This document shows positions 26,637 to 35,607 of a DNA stretch of 64,000 nt, one piece after another. Origin of the DNA: JAHRVQ01 sp963976815 (lineage in GTDB: Bacteria; Pseudomonadota; Gammaproteobacteria; Pseudomonadales; Azotimanducaceae); contig CAXBLU010000007.1 in the NCBI GenBank assembly GCA_963976815.1, positions 186,001 to 250,000 of the forward strand, read 5' to 3'. The translations under genes were made by a program, and so were the position numbers. Below the pieces are notes generated by a model that searched no databases, was not told where the DNA came from, and saw nothing but the letters and a program-made list of their open reading frames with translations. Positions within the stretch are counted from its first letter, which is position 1. Each line of letters begins with the position of its first letter.

Positions 26637-26969
26637 ATGTCACTACGCCTGAGTAAACAGTGGGTACCATTGAACCCCCAATCCGCCGGCCAGCTGAAAG
26701 GTGAACTTGGAGTATTCCAATTGGGGAACGAGAACAAAGAAGTCATTTATATAGGTAGCGCAGGTTCTCGAAGCCAGTTTGGACTTCGTGGCGAAATAAC
26801 CAAGCACCTCAAGGATGCAGCCTTTTTCCGTATAGAGGTCACCTCTGCATACAGCACCCGTTTTCAAGAACTATTAATGCTTCACCATGCAGATTTTGGG
26901 TGTTACCCAACTCTGAACAGCGAATCAGACACAGCGAAACTTGGCAAACTATCACCCATGGGAAAGTAA
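26637..26969 (+). CDS. Small protein of unknown function with GIY-YIG-like sequence
   Basis: The 110-residue protein contains GVFQLGNENKEVIYIGSAG followed by SRSQFGLRGEI, which has the pattern of the GIY-YIG fold (G-[VI]-[YF]...[VI]-YIG...R). A second half with QELLMLHHADFGCYPTLN is less clear. AAAAGGAG is 11 nt upstream of ATG. It lies between the dioxygenase beta gene and an acyl-CoA dehydrogenase, on the same strand. Whether it is a nuclease is doubtful, as a catabolic operon is an odd place for one. Function unknown. Confidence 0.75.
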   Translation: MSLRLSKQWVPLNPQSAGQLKGELGVFQLGNENKEVIYIGSAGSRSQFGLRGEITKHLKDAAFFRIEVTSAYSTRFQELLMLHHADFGCYPTLNSESDTAKLGKLSPMGK

Positions 26970-26971
26970 AC

Positions 26972-28138
26972 ATGCACTTACAATTAACACAAGAGCAAGA
27001 TCTAATTATTTCGATGGTTCGGAAGTTTGTCTCACAAGAAATATTGCCACTGGAGTTAACTCTGGATGCCGATGCCGACGAATTGCCTGAAGAAGATAAG
27101 CTAAGACTTGTCGCCAAAATAAAGGAGATGGGCCTTTACGGTCTGGATATTCCTGTTGAGTTTGGTGGTCCCGAATTGGACATGGTAACCCGCACCCTGA
27201 TAGCCATCGAAATGTCCAAACATCGCGCCGGTCTTTACTCTCCTTGTTATGGTGTTTTTGGCGGCGCAGGTCTTGCTCAGCTTTTTGAAGCTAATGAAGA
27301 CCAAAAAGAACGTTACCTATTCCCAACCTTGCGTGGCGAGAAAAAGGGTTTCTTTGGGCTCACTGAGCCCTCAGGCGGCTCGGACCCTGCAAGAGCAATC
27401 CAGACCAGAGCTGTACGTGATGGTGACGATTGGGTTATAGACGGCTCAAAAATATTTATCTCCGGTGCAGACAAGGCAGATTTCGGATTACTGTTTGCTC
27501 GCACTTCTCCGGAAAAAGGTAGGGGGGGTGTCACCTGCTTCATTGTTGACACCGATACACCAGGATTCCACGTCAGAAGGGTCGTACATACACTTCGATC
27601 TGCTAAATACGCAACAGAACTGCAATTTGAAAATATGCGAGTACCCAATGCCAATATTCTGGGTGCGGCCAATAAAGGGTTTGCTATTGCAAGTGACCGA
27701 CTGAACCGACAGCGGATTCCCTATTCAGCAGGATGCATTGGTGTTGCAATCAAAGCTCACGAAATGGCAGTCGAATACTCAAAGATAAGGGAGACCTTTG
27801 GCGCACCTTTATCATCCCGGCAGGCCATTCAATGGATGCTGGTAGATAACGAGATTGATATTAAGCAATCTTCCTGGATAACCCTGGAGGCGGCAGACAG
27901 GGTCGATCAGGGAATGCCGTTCCGTAAGGAAGCAGCGATGGCGAAGCTAGTCGCAACTGAGGCAGCTAGCAGAGTTGTCGATCGCTCACTCCAGATACAT
28001 GGCGGATACGGTGTAACGAAGGACTTCCCGTTTGAAAGGTGGTACAGGGAAATGCGCATCAGGCGAATCGGCGAAGGACCCAGCGAAGTACAACGCCATA
28101 TCATTGCAAGAGAAATCCTTGGTAGCAGCTTACTGTAA
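26972..28138 (+). CDS. Acyl-CoA dehydrogenase (MCAD-type)
   Basis: All ACAD signatures are present: YGLDIPVEFGGPELD, FFGLTEPSGGSDPA, the flavin-proximal DGSKIFISGADKADFG, TFGAPLSSRQAIQWML, HGGYGVTKDFPFERWYREMR and the catalytic Glu in RRIGEGPSEVQRHII. The true start is ATG 26972 directly after the preceding stop; the longer frame from 26900 overlaps that gene. It is the last gene of the 24769 operon and would desaturate an acyl-CoA derived from the oxygenase product. Confidence 0.9.
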   Translation: MHLQLTQEQDLIISMVRKFVSQEILPLELTLDADADELPEEDKLRLVAKIKEMGLYGLDIPVEFGGPELDMVTRTLIAIEMSKHRAGLYSPCYGVFGGAGLAQLFEANEDQKERYLFPTLRGEKKGFFGLTEPSGGSDPARAIQTRAVRDGDDWVIDGSKIFISGADKADFGLLFARTSPEKGRGGVTCFIVDTDTPGFHVRRVVHTLRSAKYATELQFENMRVPNANILGAANKGFAIASDRLNRQRIPYSAGCIGVAIKAHEMAVEYSKIRETFGAPLSSRQAIQWMLVDNEIDIKQSSWITLEAADRVDQGMPFRKEAAMAKLVATEAASRVVDRSLQIHGGYGVTKDFPFERWYREMRIRRIGEGPSEVQRHIIAREILGSSLL

Positions 28139-28256
28139 GTTACTATCATAAATTTGTCGGATATTCAGTCTATATTGAACACAGCATGGACTAACCAACG
28201 TTAATAATAGATACTACTTTTTTATAATAATCGCAGCATCAAAGGTTTGTACATCG

Positions 28257-28775
28257 ATGGCCTCAAAAAAATCAATCCCAGGCAAAGTAGTCACCGCGAA
28301 AAAAACAGGAAGAGACTCAGACGGCCACGATAGACACCTAGGTCCTAAGCTCGGGTTTCTGCTCAACGATCTTTCAAAAATGATTTCGCAAGTTTGGGAT
28401 TCCCGAATGAAACACGCGGACCTAACCCGATCGCAATGGCGCGCAATCGGCCATGTCTCCCGCACACCTGGTATCACCCAGATTGACCTGTCCGAGGCAC
28501 TTGGCGTCGGTCGCATGGCAGTAACTGGTATCATTGATCGGTTAGAGAAGAAAAAACTATTGCTTAGAAAGCCAGATAATATCGACAGGAGGGTCAAAAA
28601 GGTCTACTGCACCGCTAAGGCCAAGAAGCTACTACCTTCAATGCAAGATATTGGTGACATCGTGTTGAAAGACATGACCTCTAATCTAAGCAAACACCAG
28701 ATAAAGCAACTTATTACCAGTTTGGAGAATATGCACGGAACAGGCATCGAGCTATTGAAAGAATCTTCAGATTGA
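28257..28775 (+). CDS. MarR-family transcriptional regulator
   Basis: After a basic, low-complexity N-terminus (residues 1-25) comes the winged helix: TRSQWRAIGHVSRTPGITQ, the recognition helix GRMAVTGIIDRLEKKKLLL and the wing DNIDRRVKKVYCT. It is the only regulator inside the 12-64 kb catabolic island, so it is a candidate for the factor binding the 16-bp palindromes found in seven promoters. No copy of that motif is obvious in its own 118-bp upstream gap, which speaks somewhat against autoregulation through it. It converges with the thiolase-like gene, 10 bp apart. Confidence 0.88.
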   Translation: MASKKSIPGKVVTAKKTGRDSDGHDRHLGPKLGFLLNDLSKMISQVWDSRMKHADLTRSQWRAIGHVSRTPGITQIDLSEALGVGRMAVTGIIDRLEKKKLLLRKPDNIDRRVKKVYCTAKAKKLLPSMQDIGDIVLKDMTSNLSKHQIKQLITSLENMHGTGIELLKESSD

Positions 28776-28785
28776 TACCTACATA

Positions 28786-30306
28786 TCACTCTGGGTAAAA
28801 AATATTCCTGCCACCTGCCTGCTTCACCGAACCGTTCATACCAATGGGATCCTGGCTGACAAACTCTTCCGTCAACTTAGCACTATCTGGTACATTGGCA
28901 ATAAACCGCCTCTGGTTGGGTAACCTGCCGATAATGATTGCAGATTCAGGCTGATTGTCTCTATCATAAAGTACAGTATAAGTTTCTACGTGAGCCTTAC
29001 CCGATGGATGAGTCTCCACTTCGACTCTCCCTATAGAATCGATCTCTTTCTGTAATTTTAGCGCTTTGGTTCGAACAAATGGCTCATCAGGTGGTGACGA
29101 GGAATAAATACCAAAAGAATGTTTAGTGACGTACCAACCGTTTCCTGACACCAACCCAAAAGCACCTCGATCCTCGCGTAATCGAGCAATCATCGTAGCG
29201 ATGGAGTGCATAACATAGTTATTACCCGGACCACCAAAATAGGGAAGTCCTCCCGTCACAGTTAAAGAACGGTCATCATTTTCTTCCAGGCCCAGTGCAT
29301 CCCGAGCAATTTGTACCACCGACGGGAAACAACTGTACAAATCCAAATACTTCATATCATCAATAGTCTTTCCCGACTGAGAAAATGCAGTTTTAGTCGC
29401 CAGTTCAATAGCCGGCGAACGGTGCAGTTCGGGACGCTCAGTCACATTCCATATATCGTTAACATCAGCAGCGCCATGAAGGTACACATACTTGTCGCTC
29501 TCTATTCCAAGTGCCTTCGCTTTTGACACCGACATAATAAGCACGGCAGCCGATTGATTAACACGGAGAATCGCATTCATGTATTTAGTATAAGGAAAGC
29601 CGATATATCGATTGTCGCTTGTTGCGGTTGCAATCTCGTCGCTAGTGCGCTCAGTCGGAAACCACGCATAAGGATTCTTGGCGGCAACCTGGCTAAACCG
29701 GCTAAACAATTCTCCTAGCTTCTTCTGATGATCAGCAATACTACGACCATAGTGATGACGAAGCGCATTCTCTATCAGGGGGTAAGTTGTACTCGGTAAA
29801 TACAAACCATACTGTGCCTCGTAGTCTGTGACTGGCTTATGATCAACTGAAAATAAAGTCGGCTCTCCTTTTTCTCCATCATCCCAATTCAGGTGAACTC
29901 CTTTCTTCCTTGCACGCTCAACAGAATCCAGCGCTTCAGCACCCACCAACAGAACAGATTCTGATCGACCCTCCGCGATTTCCTGGCAGGCATGGTTCAC
30001 CAGCATCTGCGGTGTGTTGCCACCCGTTACCGTCATCTGCAATCTGGCTTTATTTATGCCCATGTGCCGGGCAAGTGCGGCAGGAGGATTTTTGACGGTG
30101 GTTCCGACACTATTTACAACGATCAAATCGTTTAGGTCGTCAGGCAACTGAGATAACCCGGCACTGGCTAGAGTCTTCTCTACTGCATACCTCATGAGCG
30201 CAATAATCGAGCTTGCATATTCAGGCACGTCACAGTGTTCAGTGAACTGGCCTCCTCCAACCAATACTGGCGTCTTATCGAAATCGATCACGATATTTCT
30301 ATCCAA
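28786..30306 (-). CDS. Thiolase-like protein (TLP/SCP-x type) with extra C-terminal domain
   Basis: The 506-residue protein has a thiolase fold (HMGINKARL, GNTPQMLVNHACQEIAEG, DLYSCFPSVVQIA, GGLPYFGGPGNN). It ends in a ~100-residue beta-rich domain (VETYTVLYDRDNQPESAIII) like the additional C-terminal domain of thiolase-like protein 1. The usual N-terminal nucleophilic Cys is absent: the position reads TGGNTPQ. It may therefore be an aldolase- or lyase-type member, or a structural partner, rather than a true thiolase. It is divergent from the LLM oxidoreductase, with an operator-like palindrome at 30326-30341 between them. Confidence 0.85.
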   Translation of the reverse strand: MDRNIVIDFDKTPVLVGGGQFTEHCDVPEYASSIIALMRYAVEKTLASAGLSQLPDDLNDLIVVNSVGTTVKNPPAALARHMGINKARLQMTVTGGNTPQMLVNHACQEIAEGRSESVLLVGAEALDSVERARKKGVHLNWDDGEKGEPTLFSVDHKPVTDYEAQYGLYLPSTTYPLIENALRHHYGRSIADHQKKLGELFSRFSQVAAKNPYAWFPTERTSDEIATATSDNRYIGFPYTKYMNAILRVNQSAAVLIMSVSKAKALGIESDKYVYLHGAADVNDIWNVTERPELHRSPAIELATKTAFSQSGKTIDDMKYLDLYSCFPSVVQIARDALGLEENDDRSLTVTGGLPYFGGPGNNYVMHSIATMIARLREDRGAFGLVSGNGWYVTKHSFGIYSSSPPDEPFVRTKALKLQKEIDSIGRVEVETHPSGKAHVETYTVLYDRDNQPESAIIIGRLPNQRRFIANVPDSAKLTEEFVSQDPIGMNGSVKQAGGRNIFYPE

Positions 30307-30325
30307 AATAGTTATGTAGGCATAT

Positions 30326-30341
30326 TGTATGTTTACTTACT
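30326..30341. promoter_or_regulatory. 16-bp palindrome, shared operator motif, site 3
   Basis: TGTATGTTTACTTACT matches WGTAWG-N4-CWTACW completely. It is in the 78-bp gap between divergent genes (thiolase-like start 30306, LLM oxidoreductase start 30385), so one bound regulator could control both. Confidence 0.6.
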
Positions 30342-30384
30342 ATTTAAGTATAGTTATCTGAAGCCTAAATTCTGGTAGTGAATA

Positions 30385-31323
30385 ATGATACTTCAGGACA
30401 CCGTACAATACGGATTTATTGGCGGGTTCCCAAATCCTAGAGAAGCCAAAGCAACCGTCGAACTTGCAGAGCTACTTGGCTTTGATTCTCTCTGGGTTGG
30501 TGACCATGTCGCATTCCCTGTGCCGATTCTGGATTCCCTGCTGCAGTTGGCCATGGCATCTGCTTTTTCAACTCGATTGATTCTCGGCACCGGTGTTTTC
30601 CTGCTACCTCTGCGAAACCCCACCGTCGTTGCCAAGCAGGTTGCAACTCTGGATCACATGACCGGTGGTAACAGAGTGATTTTTGGCGTTGGAATTGGCG
30701 GAGAATTTCCCAACGAATATGCGGCCTGTGGCGTAAATGTACATGAACGTGGGGCCAGGTTATCCGCCGCGATTCCGGCACTAAAGGCATTGTGGAAGGA
30801 TGAGGAAGTATCTTATTCCAGTAAATTTTACCAGTTTGAAAATATTCGGATGTTGCCTACACCACCCACGAAGAATGGCCCACCAATATGGTGTGGTGGT
30901 CGAGCAGAAGCAGCCCTAAAACGAGCCGCTCGAATTGGCGATGGCTTTATTTCCTATGCCGTGAATGCAGCCATGTTTTCGGACTCACTGAAAATAATCG
31001 AACAAGAATCTGAACGTTATGGACGTGATCAAAATTTCGGCACAGGTCATCTTTTGTTTATCCGAATAGATGATGACCACGAGACAGCACACAAGGTTGC
31101 TACCAAATATCTCAGCCAGCGGTATGCAATGGATTTCTCACGACCGGCAAAGAAATATAGCGCCCTTGGAAAACCTGCCGATGTTGCAGAGGTCATGTCT
31201 GGCTACTATGAAGCCGGTGTTCGGCATTTTGTTCTCGATCTGGTTGGACCGATGGCGGATCGAAAAGAACAGCTAACAAGATTTACTAATGAAGTTAAGC
31301 CACTACTTTCATTTTCCACATAA
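30385..31323 (+). CDS. LLM-class flavin/F420-dependent oxidoreductase
   Basis: The bacterial luciferase-like TIM barrel is shown by ELAELLGFDSLWVGDHVAFP, LILGTGVFLLPLRNPTVVAKQ, IFGVGIGGEFPNEY and PPIWCGGRAEAALKRAARIGDG. Length 312 is normal. Members use FMNH2 for monooxygenation or F420 for hydride transfer; which of these applies is not visible. It begins the long plus-strand operon that continues through the hydrolase, thiolase-like, DUF35 and CoA-ligase genes. Confidence 0.88.
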   Translation: MILQDTVQYGFIGGFPNPREAKATVELAELLGFDSLWVGDHVAFPVPILDSLLQLAMASAFSTRLILGTGVFLLPLRNPTVVAKQVATLDHMTGGNRVIFGVGIGGEFPNEYAACGVNVHERGARLSAAIPALKALWKDEEVSYSSKFYQFENIRMLPTPPTKNGPPIWCGGRAEAALKRAARIGDGFISYAVNAAMFSDSLKIIEQESERYGRDQNFGTGHLLFIRIDDDHETAHKVATKYLSQRYAMDFSRPAKKYSALGKPADVAEVMSGYYEAGVRHFVLDLVGPMADRKEQLTRFTNEVKPLLSFST

Positions 31324-31350
31324 CGATAATATTCAACTACCGGAGGATTG

Positions 31351-32241
31351 GTGAGCAAAGAAGAAGTCAACCTATTCAGACAGATGCTGGAAAGCCGTGA
31401 TCGCAGTGATGACCCTACCCTTGAGGAGCAACGAGAGGGTTACGAGGCGATTGGCGGTGCATTTCCACTCGCCGATGATTGTACTTTCGAAGAGGTTGAT
31501 TCGAATGGAATCAACTCAGCTTGGACCCAAGCCGGCGCTGTAAACGACAAGCTAATTATGTATTTGCATGGTGGTGGATATGTAATCGGTTCGCTAACAA
31601 CTCATAGACCTCTGGTAGCAGATATTTCACGTGCAACCGGGCGCAAGGTTCTTGCCGTGGACTATAGATTGGCACCAGAACACCCCTTCCCCGCTGCACT
31701 CGAAGATGCCGTGACAGCATATCAATGGTTACTGACCAAGGGCCACTCGGCAAAAGACATCATCATTGCCGGAGACAGTGCTGGGGGTGGCTTGACGATT
31801 GCGACGATGCTGAAACTTAAGCAACTCGATATCGAACTTCCTGAGGCAGGAATTTGCCTGAGCCCATGGGTCGACATGGAAGCCATTGGCGAAACCATGA
31901 TATCCAAAGCCAGCGTAGATCCCATGGTACAAAAAGACTCACTTCAAGGTATGGCAGCCATTTACTTAAATGGCGCCAATCCCAGAGACCCTCTTGCCGC
32001 CCCTATTTATGGTGACCTTGAGGGTTTGCCTCCACTGCTTATACAGGTAGGTACTGCTGAAACTCTGCTCGACGATGCACGCCGTCTTGCCACAACAGCC
32101 ATTCAGGCCGGAGTCAACGTGACGCATGAAGAGTGGCCCGATATGGTCCATGTGTTCCAGCAATTTTCACCTCTGATATCAGATGGATATCGAGCAATAG
32201 CGCGAATTGGACAATTCGTAAAGGGCTTGGAGTCAAACTAA
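31351..32241 (+). CDS. Alpha/beta hydrolase of the hormone-sensitive-lipase (HSL) family
   Basis: The oxyanion motif HGGGYVIGS near residue 75, DYRLAPEHPFPAAL near 110 and the nucleophile motif GDSAGGG near 145 are diagnostic of family IV esterases. A late Asp (TLLDDARRLA) and a late His (DMVHVF) complete the triad. GTG 31351 with GGAGG four bases upstream is preferred over TTG 31348. It could hydrolyse an ester or lactone made by a BVMO (inference). Confidence 0.9.
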   Translation: MSKEEVNLFRQMLESRDRSDDPTLEEQREGYEAIGGAFPLADDCTFEEVDSNGINSAWTQAGAVNDKLIMYLHGGGYVIGSLTTHRPLVADISRATGRKVLAVDYRLAPEHPFPAALEDAVTAYQWLLTKGHSAKDIIIAGDSAGGGLTIATMLKLKQLDIELPEAGICLSPWVDMEAIGETMISKASVDPMVQKDSLQGMAAIYLNGANPRDPLAAPIYGDLEGLPPLLIQVGTAETLLDDARRLATTAIQAGVNVTHEEWPDMVHVFQQFSPLISDGYRAIARIGQFVKGLESN

Positions 32242-32319
32242 CCATTATTGTGAGTTCTACTCACTCAGGGCGAACTGATACAAACCAACGAAACGAAGCA
32301 ACCATCCGATAGGAGAACT

Positions 32320-33486
32320 ATGAATTTTTCAAATAAGGCCGCGATAGTCGGTATTGCTGAAACTGAGTATATGAAAGGGACAGAAAGAACGGCTGTAGAC
32401 CTGATGCTCCATGCCGCCAGAGATGCTATTCGTGAGGCCGGGTTAAAACCCACAGATGTAGACGGGCTTTGTCCCCCACCGATTTACACCACTTCTGAAG
32501 AACTCGCGGCTAATCTTGGTATTCCGGTGTTACGTTACGCATCTACCGTTCATATGGGTGGGGCTAGCCCGACTACTGCAATCCAGAATGCAGCCGTCGC
32601 AATCGCCGCCGGGGTTGCCGAAACAATTGTGGTGGTTCTCGGCTGGAACGGTTACTCAGCTCTGAGGCCAAAACCTGGCAGGCCGCCAGCCCGCAAAATG
32701 GGTATGACTACTCTTGCCAACACCATGCGAGATTTTTATATACCAAATGGCGTGATGTTACCTGTGCAGATGTATGCTTGGCTTGCGACTCGACACAAGC
32801 AACTATATGGCGTACCCGATGAAGCCATGGGTGAGATTGCCCTGGCATGTAGACATCACGCGAGTATGAACGAGAAAGCATTCTTCAGGGATCGGCCCCT
32901 GGATATGGAAACCTACCTCGATAGCCGCTGGATTTCTGAGCCTTTTCGTTTGAACGATTGTTGCCTGGAAACAGATGGAGCCTGCGCAGTGGTCATTACG
33001 ACCGCGGAGAAGGCAAAAGACTTACCTAACAAGCCCGTTTACATCATGGGGGCAGCCGAGGGCCATCCCTATCCCGCCGATGATATTGCTTCACGAGAGG
33101 ACCCGTTCAGAATAGGCTTATCCTATGCAGCAGAAAGAGCATTTTCGATGGCGGGAATTAAACCGACTGATGTCGATTTTCTGGAAGTGTATGACTGCTT
33201 CACCTACGTGGTCTTGCTACAACTTGAAGCCATGGGGTTTGCTGAACGTGGGGCCATCTATGACTTTGTCAAGGATGGCAATATCCAACTTGGCGGTAAA
33301 TATCCATTGAACACCCACGGAGGATTGCTGGCAGAAGCTCATGTCTGGGGACTGAATCATGTGGTTGAAGCAACTCGCCAGCTAAGAGGAGAATGTGGCG
33401 AACGCCAGGTACCTGATGCAGAGATATGTGCTGTTACCGGGTGGGGCGATCTCGGCGATGGCAGCATCGCTATACTGAGGAATTAG
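32320..33486 (+). CDS. Thiolase-like lipid-transfer protein (Ltp2/SCP-x type), probable aldolase subunit
   Basis: The thiolase fold is visible (VGIAETEYMKG, AAVAIAAGVAETIVVVLGWNG, LEVYDCFTYVVLLQLEAMGF, NTHGGLLAEAHVWGLNHVVEA). The Cys nucleophile of true thiolases is missing at HMGGASPTTAIQ. This pattern plus an adjacent DUF35 gene 3 bp downstream is that of Ltp2-DUF35 aldolases, which split off a short acyl-CoA from a beta-hydroxy side-chain thioester by a retro-aldol reaction. GGAG is 5 nt upstream of ATG. The substrate is not known. Confidence 0.87.
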   Translation: MNFSNKAAIVGIAETEYMKGTERTAVDLMLHAARDAIREAGLKPTDVDGLCPPPIYTTSEELAANLGIPVLRYASTVHMGGASPTTAIQNAAVAIAAGVAETIVVVLGWNGYSALRPKPGRPPARKMGMTTLANTMRDFYIPNGVMLPVQMYAWLATRHKQLYGVPDEAMGEIALACRHHASMNEKAFFRDRPLDMETYLDSRWISEPFRLNDCCLETDGACAVVITTAEKAKDLPNKPVYIMGAAEGHPYPADDIASREDPFRIGLSYAAERAFSMAGIKPTDVDFLEVYDCFTYVVLLQLEAMGFAERGAIYDFVKDGNIQLGGKYPLNTHGGLLAEAHVWGLNHVVEATRQLRGECGERQVPDAEICAVTGWGDLGDGSIAILRN

Positions 33487-33489
33487 ACA

Positions 33490-33891
33490 ATGAACGAACT
33501 ACCACCACCTAAACCCGTCGATCCCATCAATGCTGAATTCTGGAGTAGCTGCCAGGATAGCGTACTAAGATTCCAGCGCTGCACTGACTGCAACACCTTT
33601 CGTCATTTACCACGGTACATGTGCTACAAATGCGGTTCTTTCGAATATGAATGGGCACCAGTAACCGGCAAAGGAACCATCTATTCATGGACCGTTACGC
33701 ACCAGGTATTTCACAAATCTTTTGACGTCCCGTCGATATCAATTATTGTTGATTTTCCTGAGGGCGTTCGTATGGTCAGCCATATGTCTGGGGTCAAAGC
33801 TGAAGAAATGGCGCTGGATAAAGAGGTTGAAGTGACCTTCAAACCGCTGAACGATGAATTCGTATTACCAGTATTCACGTTCGTTAAATAA
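33490..33891 (+). CDS. DUF35 OB-fold protein with zinc ribbon
   Basis: The 133-residue protein carries a rubredoxin-like zinc ribbon with four Cys (CTDC...CYKC, residues ~30-47). An OB-fold follows, starting at GKGTIYSWTVTHQVF and continuing with a VDFPEGVRMVSHM strand. Such proteins form obligate complexes with thiolase-like partners, binding the acyl-CoA. It follows the thiolase-like gene with 3 bp between them. Confidence 0.9.
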   Translation: MNELPPPKPVDPINAEFWSSCQDSVLRFQRCTDCNTFRHLPRYMCYKCGSFEYEWAPVTGKGTIYSWTVTHQVFHKSFDVPSISIIVDFPEGVRMVSHMSGVKAEEMALDKEVEVTFKPLNDEFVLPVFTFVK

Positions 33892-33936
33892 AATAATTGT
33901 TTAATAAACGATCAACCACTGGGAGACTATTCAAAG

Positions 33937-35575
33937 ATGGCCTGGAACTATGGAGATATTTACACCGCAATAGGTGCAATAAGTAATGAGGATCAACCAG
34001 CATTAATCCACTCAGGCCCCGATGGTTCAGAAGGTATCGCCATCAGTTGGCCCGCATTCATGCGTCGAACAAATGCACTTGCAGGAAAGCGGTTTAAAAC
34101 CTGATTCAAAAGTCGCCCATTATATGCGTAACGGCCCAGCCTATGTTGAGACTATGGTTGCATCTTTCAAAGGCAGATTCGTCCACGTAAACGTTAACTT
34201 CCGTTATCTGGATGACGAACTTCATTACATCCTTGAAAACTCTGATGCAGAAGCAGTCGTGTTCAGCAGTGAATTCAGGGAGCAGGCGACCAAACTGCGA
34301 GACCGTTTACCCGGTGTAAAAACCTGGATTGAGGTCCCTCCATATGACGAACCTGGTCTAACGGTTGCCGACTATGCACTCTCATTTAACTCGATCATAG
34401 TCGAAGGTGACGATTCAGATCTCAACATGGAACGTCGTGGTGATGATCTTCTGTTTATCTATACCGGTGGCACAACTGGCATGCCCAAAGGAGTGATGTG
34501 GGAACACGAGGCAATCTGGGCAGCAGGTGGTGCTGGTGCATCACCTCTGGATCCTGACCAGGCAGCACCTGCAACAGTCGAAGAACATGCTGACAGAATA
34601 GCAAAGGCACCCTTTAGGCCAAGATTAATGGCTGCCTGCCCCCTGATGCATGGGACCGCGATGCTTTCTGCTCTCAGCACATTGAACTCCGGCGGGTGTG
34701 TCGTAACAGTTCCAGAGCATAGCCTGGATACCCAGGCACTCTGGAAAGCAATTGACCGATATCGAGTCACTAACATGGCTATAGTTGGTGATGCATTCGC
34801 CAAGCCTTTGCTCAAGGAACTCAACGAAAACCCCAATAGTTACGATATCAGCAGCATGATGGGAATAATCTCATCGGGCGTCATGTGGAGCCCCGATGTA
34901 AAAAATGGGCTGTTGGAACACAACACTGAGATGGTGCTACTGGATTCATTCGGTGCATCAGAGGCGATTGGTTTCGGTGTATCCAGAACTAGCAAAGAAG
35001 GTTCTTCCAAACCTGCCAAGTTTCAGATTGGCCCCGCCTGCAAGGTTTTCACTGAAGACCATAAAGAGGTTGCACCAGGTAGTGATAAACCGGGCTTCAT
35101 AGCACGCAGTGGCCCAATCCCTGTTGGTTATTACAAGGATCCAGAAAAATCAGCACAGACCTTCCCAATAATAAACGGGGTCCGGTATTCAATCCCTGGT
35201 GACTGGTGCACGGTCGAAACAGATGGCACATTGACGTTATTGGGCCGCGGATCTGTTTGTATCAATAGCGGTGGGGAAAAAATCTATCCGGAAGAGGTTG
35301 AAGAAATATTAAAGACTCATCCGAATGTTGAGGACTCGTTAGTTGTCGGCCTGGCTGATGAGAAGTGGGGACAGGCAGTAACTGGAGTCGTTAAACTCGT
35401 AGATGGCGCCTCTTTGGATGAGCATGAACTTCGAGAACATGTGCGCGAACACCTGTCCGCTTATAAAATCCCAAAACGCATACTGGTAGCAGAAGCCCCC
35501 CTCCGCGCCGCAAACGGGAAGGCTGACTACAAAACTGTAACCGAGTTTGCTATAAAAACCCTGGGCACGTCCTAG
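33937..35575 (+). pseudogene. Acyl-CoA synthetase (AMP-forming), interrupted by one frameshift
   Basis: The N-terminal ~55 codons (MAWNYGDIYTAIGAI..., ISWPAFMRRTNALAG) run from ATG 33937 to TGA 34102. The rest is in the +1 frame (SGLKPDSKVAHYMRNGPAY onward) and runs to 35575. The downstream part holds the ANL motifs: YTGGTTGMPKGVMWEH, DSFGASEAIGFG, GDWCTV, GRGSVCINSGGEKIYPEE and the final catalytic Lys in ANGKADYK. A single indel between about 34083 and 34101 would restore a ~545-residue FadD17/FadD19-like ligase. GGGAG precedes the start. It would activate the pathway's free acid to its CoA ester. Decay, assembly error or strain-level inactivation are the choices. Confidence 0.85.
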
Positions 35576-35607
35576 TATATCAAACGATCGTGATTCCCAC
35601 TCCTGAT

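Noticed and set aside
26900..26971. Upstream extension of the acyl-CoA dehydrogenase at 26972
   Set aside because: It overlaps the preceding gene and adds residues absent from the family; ATG 26972 aligns with normal N-termini.
34083..34104. Programmed +1 frameshifting in the CoA ligase (TTTAAAACC before TGA)
   Set aside because: No known slippery pattern with the right frame, no stimulatory structure seen, and the family is not known for recoding; a simple indel is more likely.
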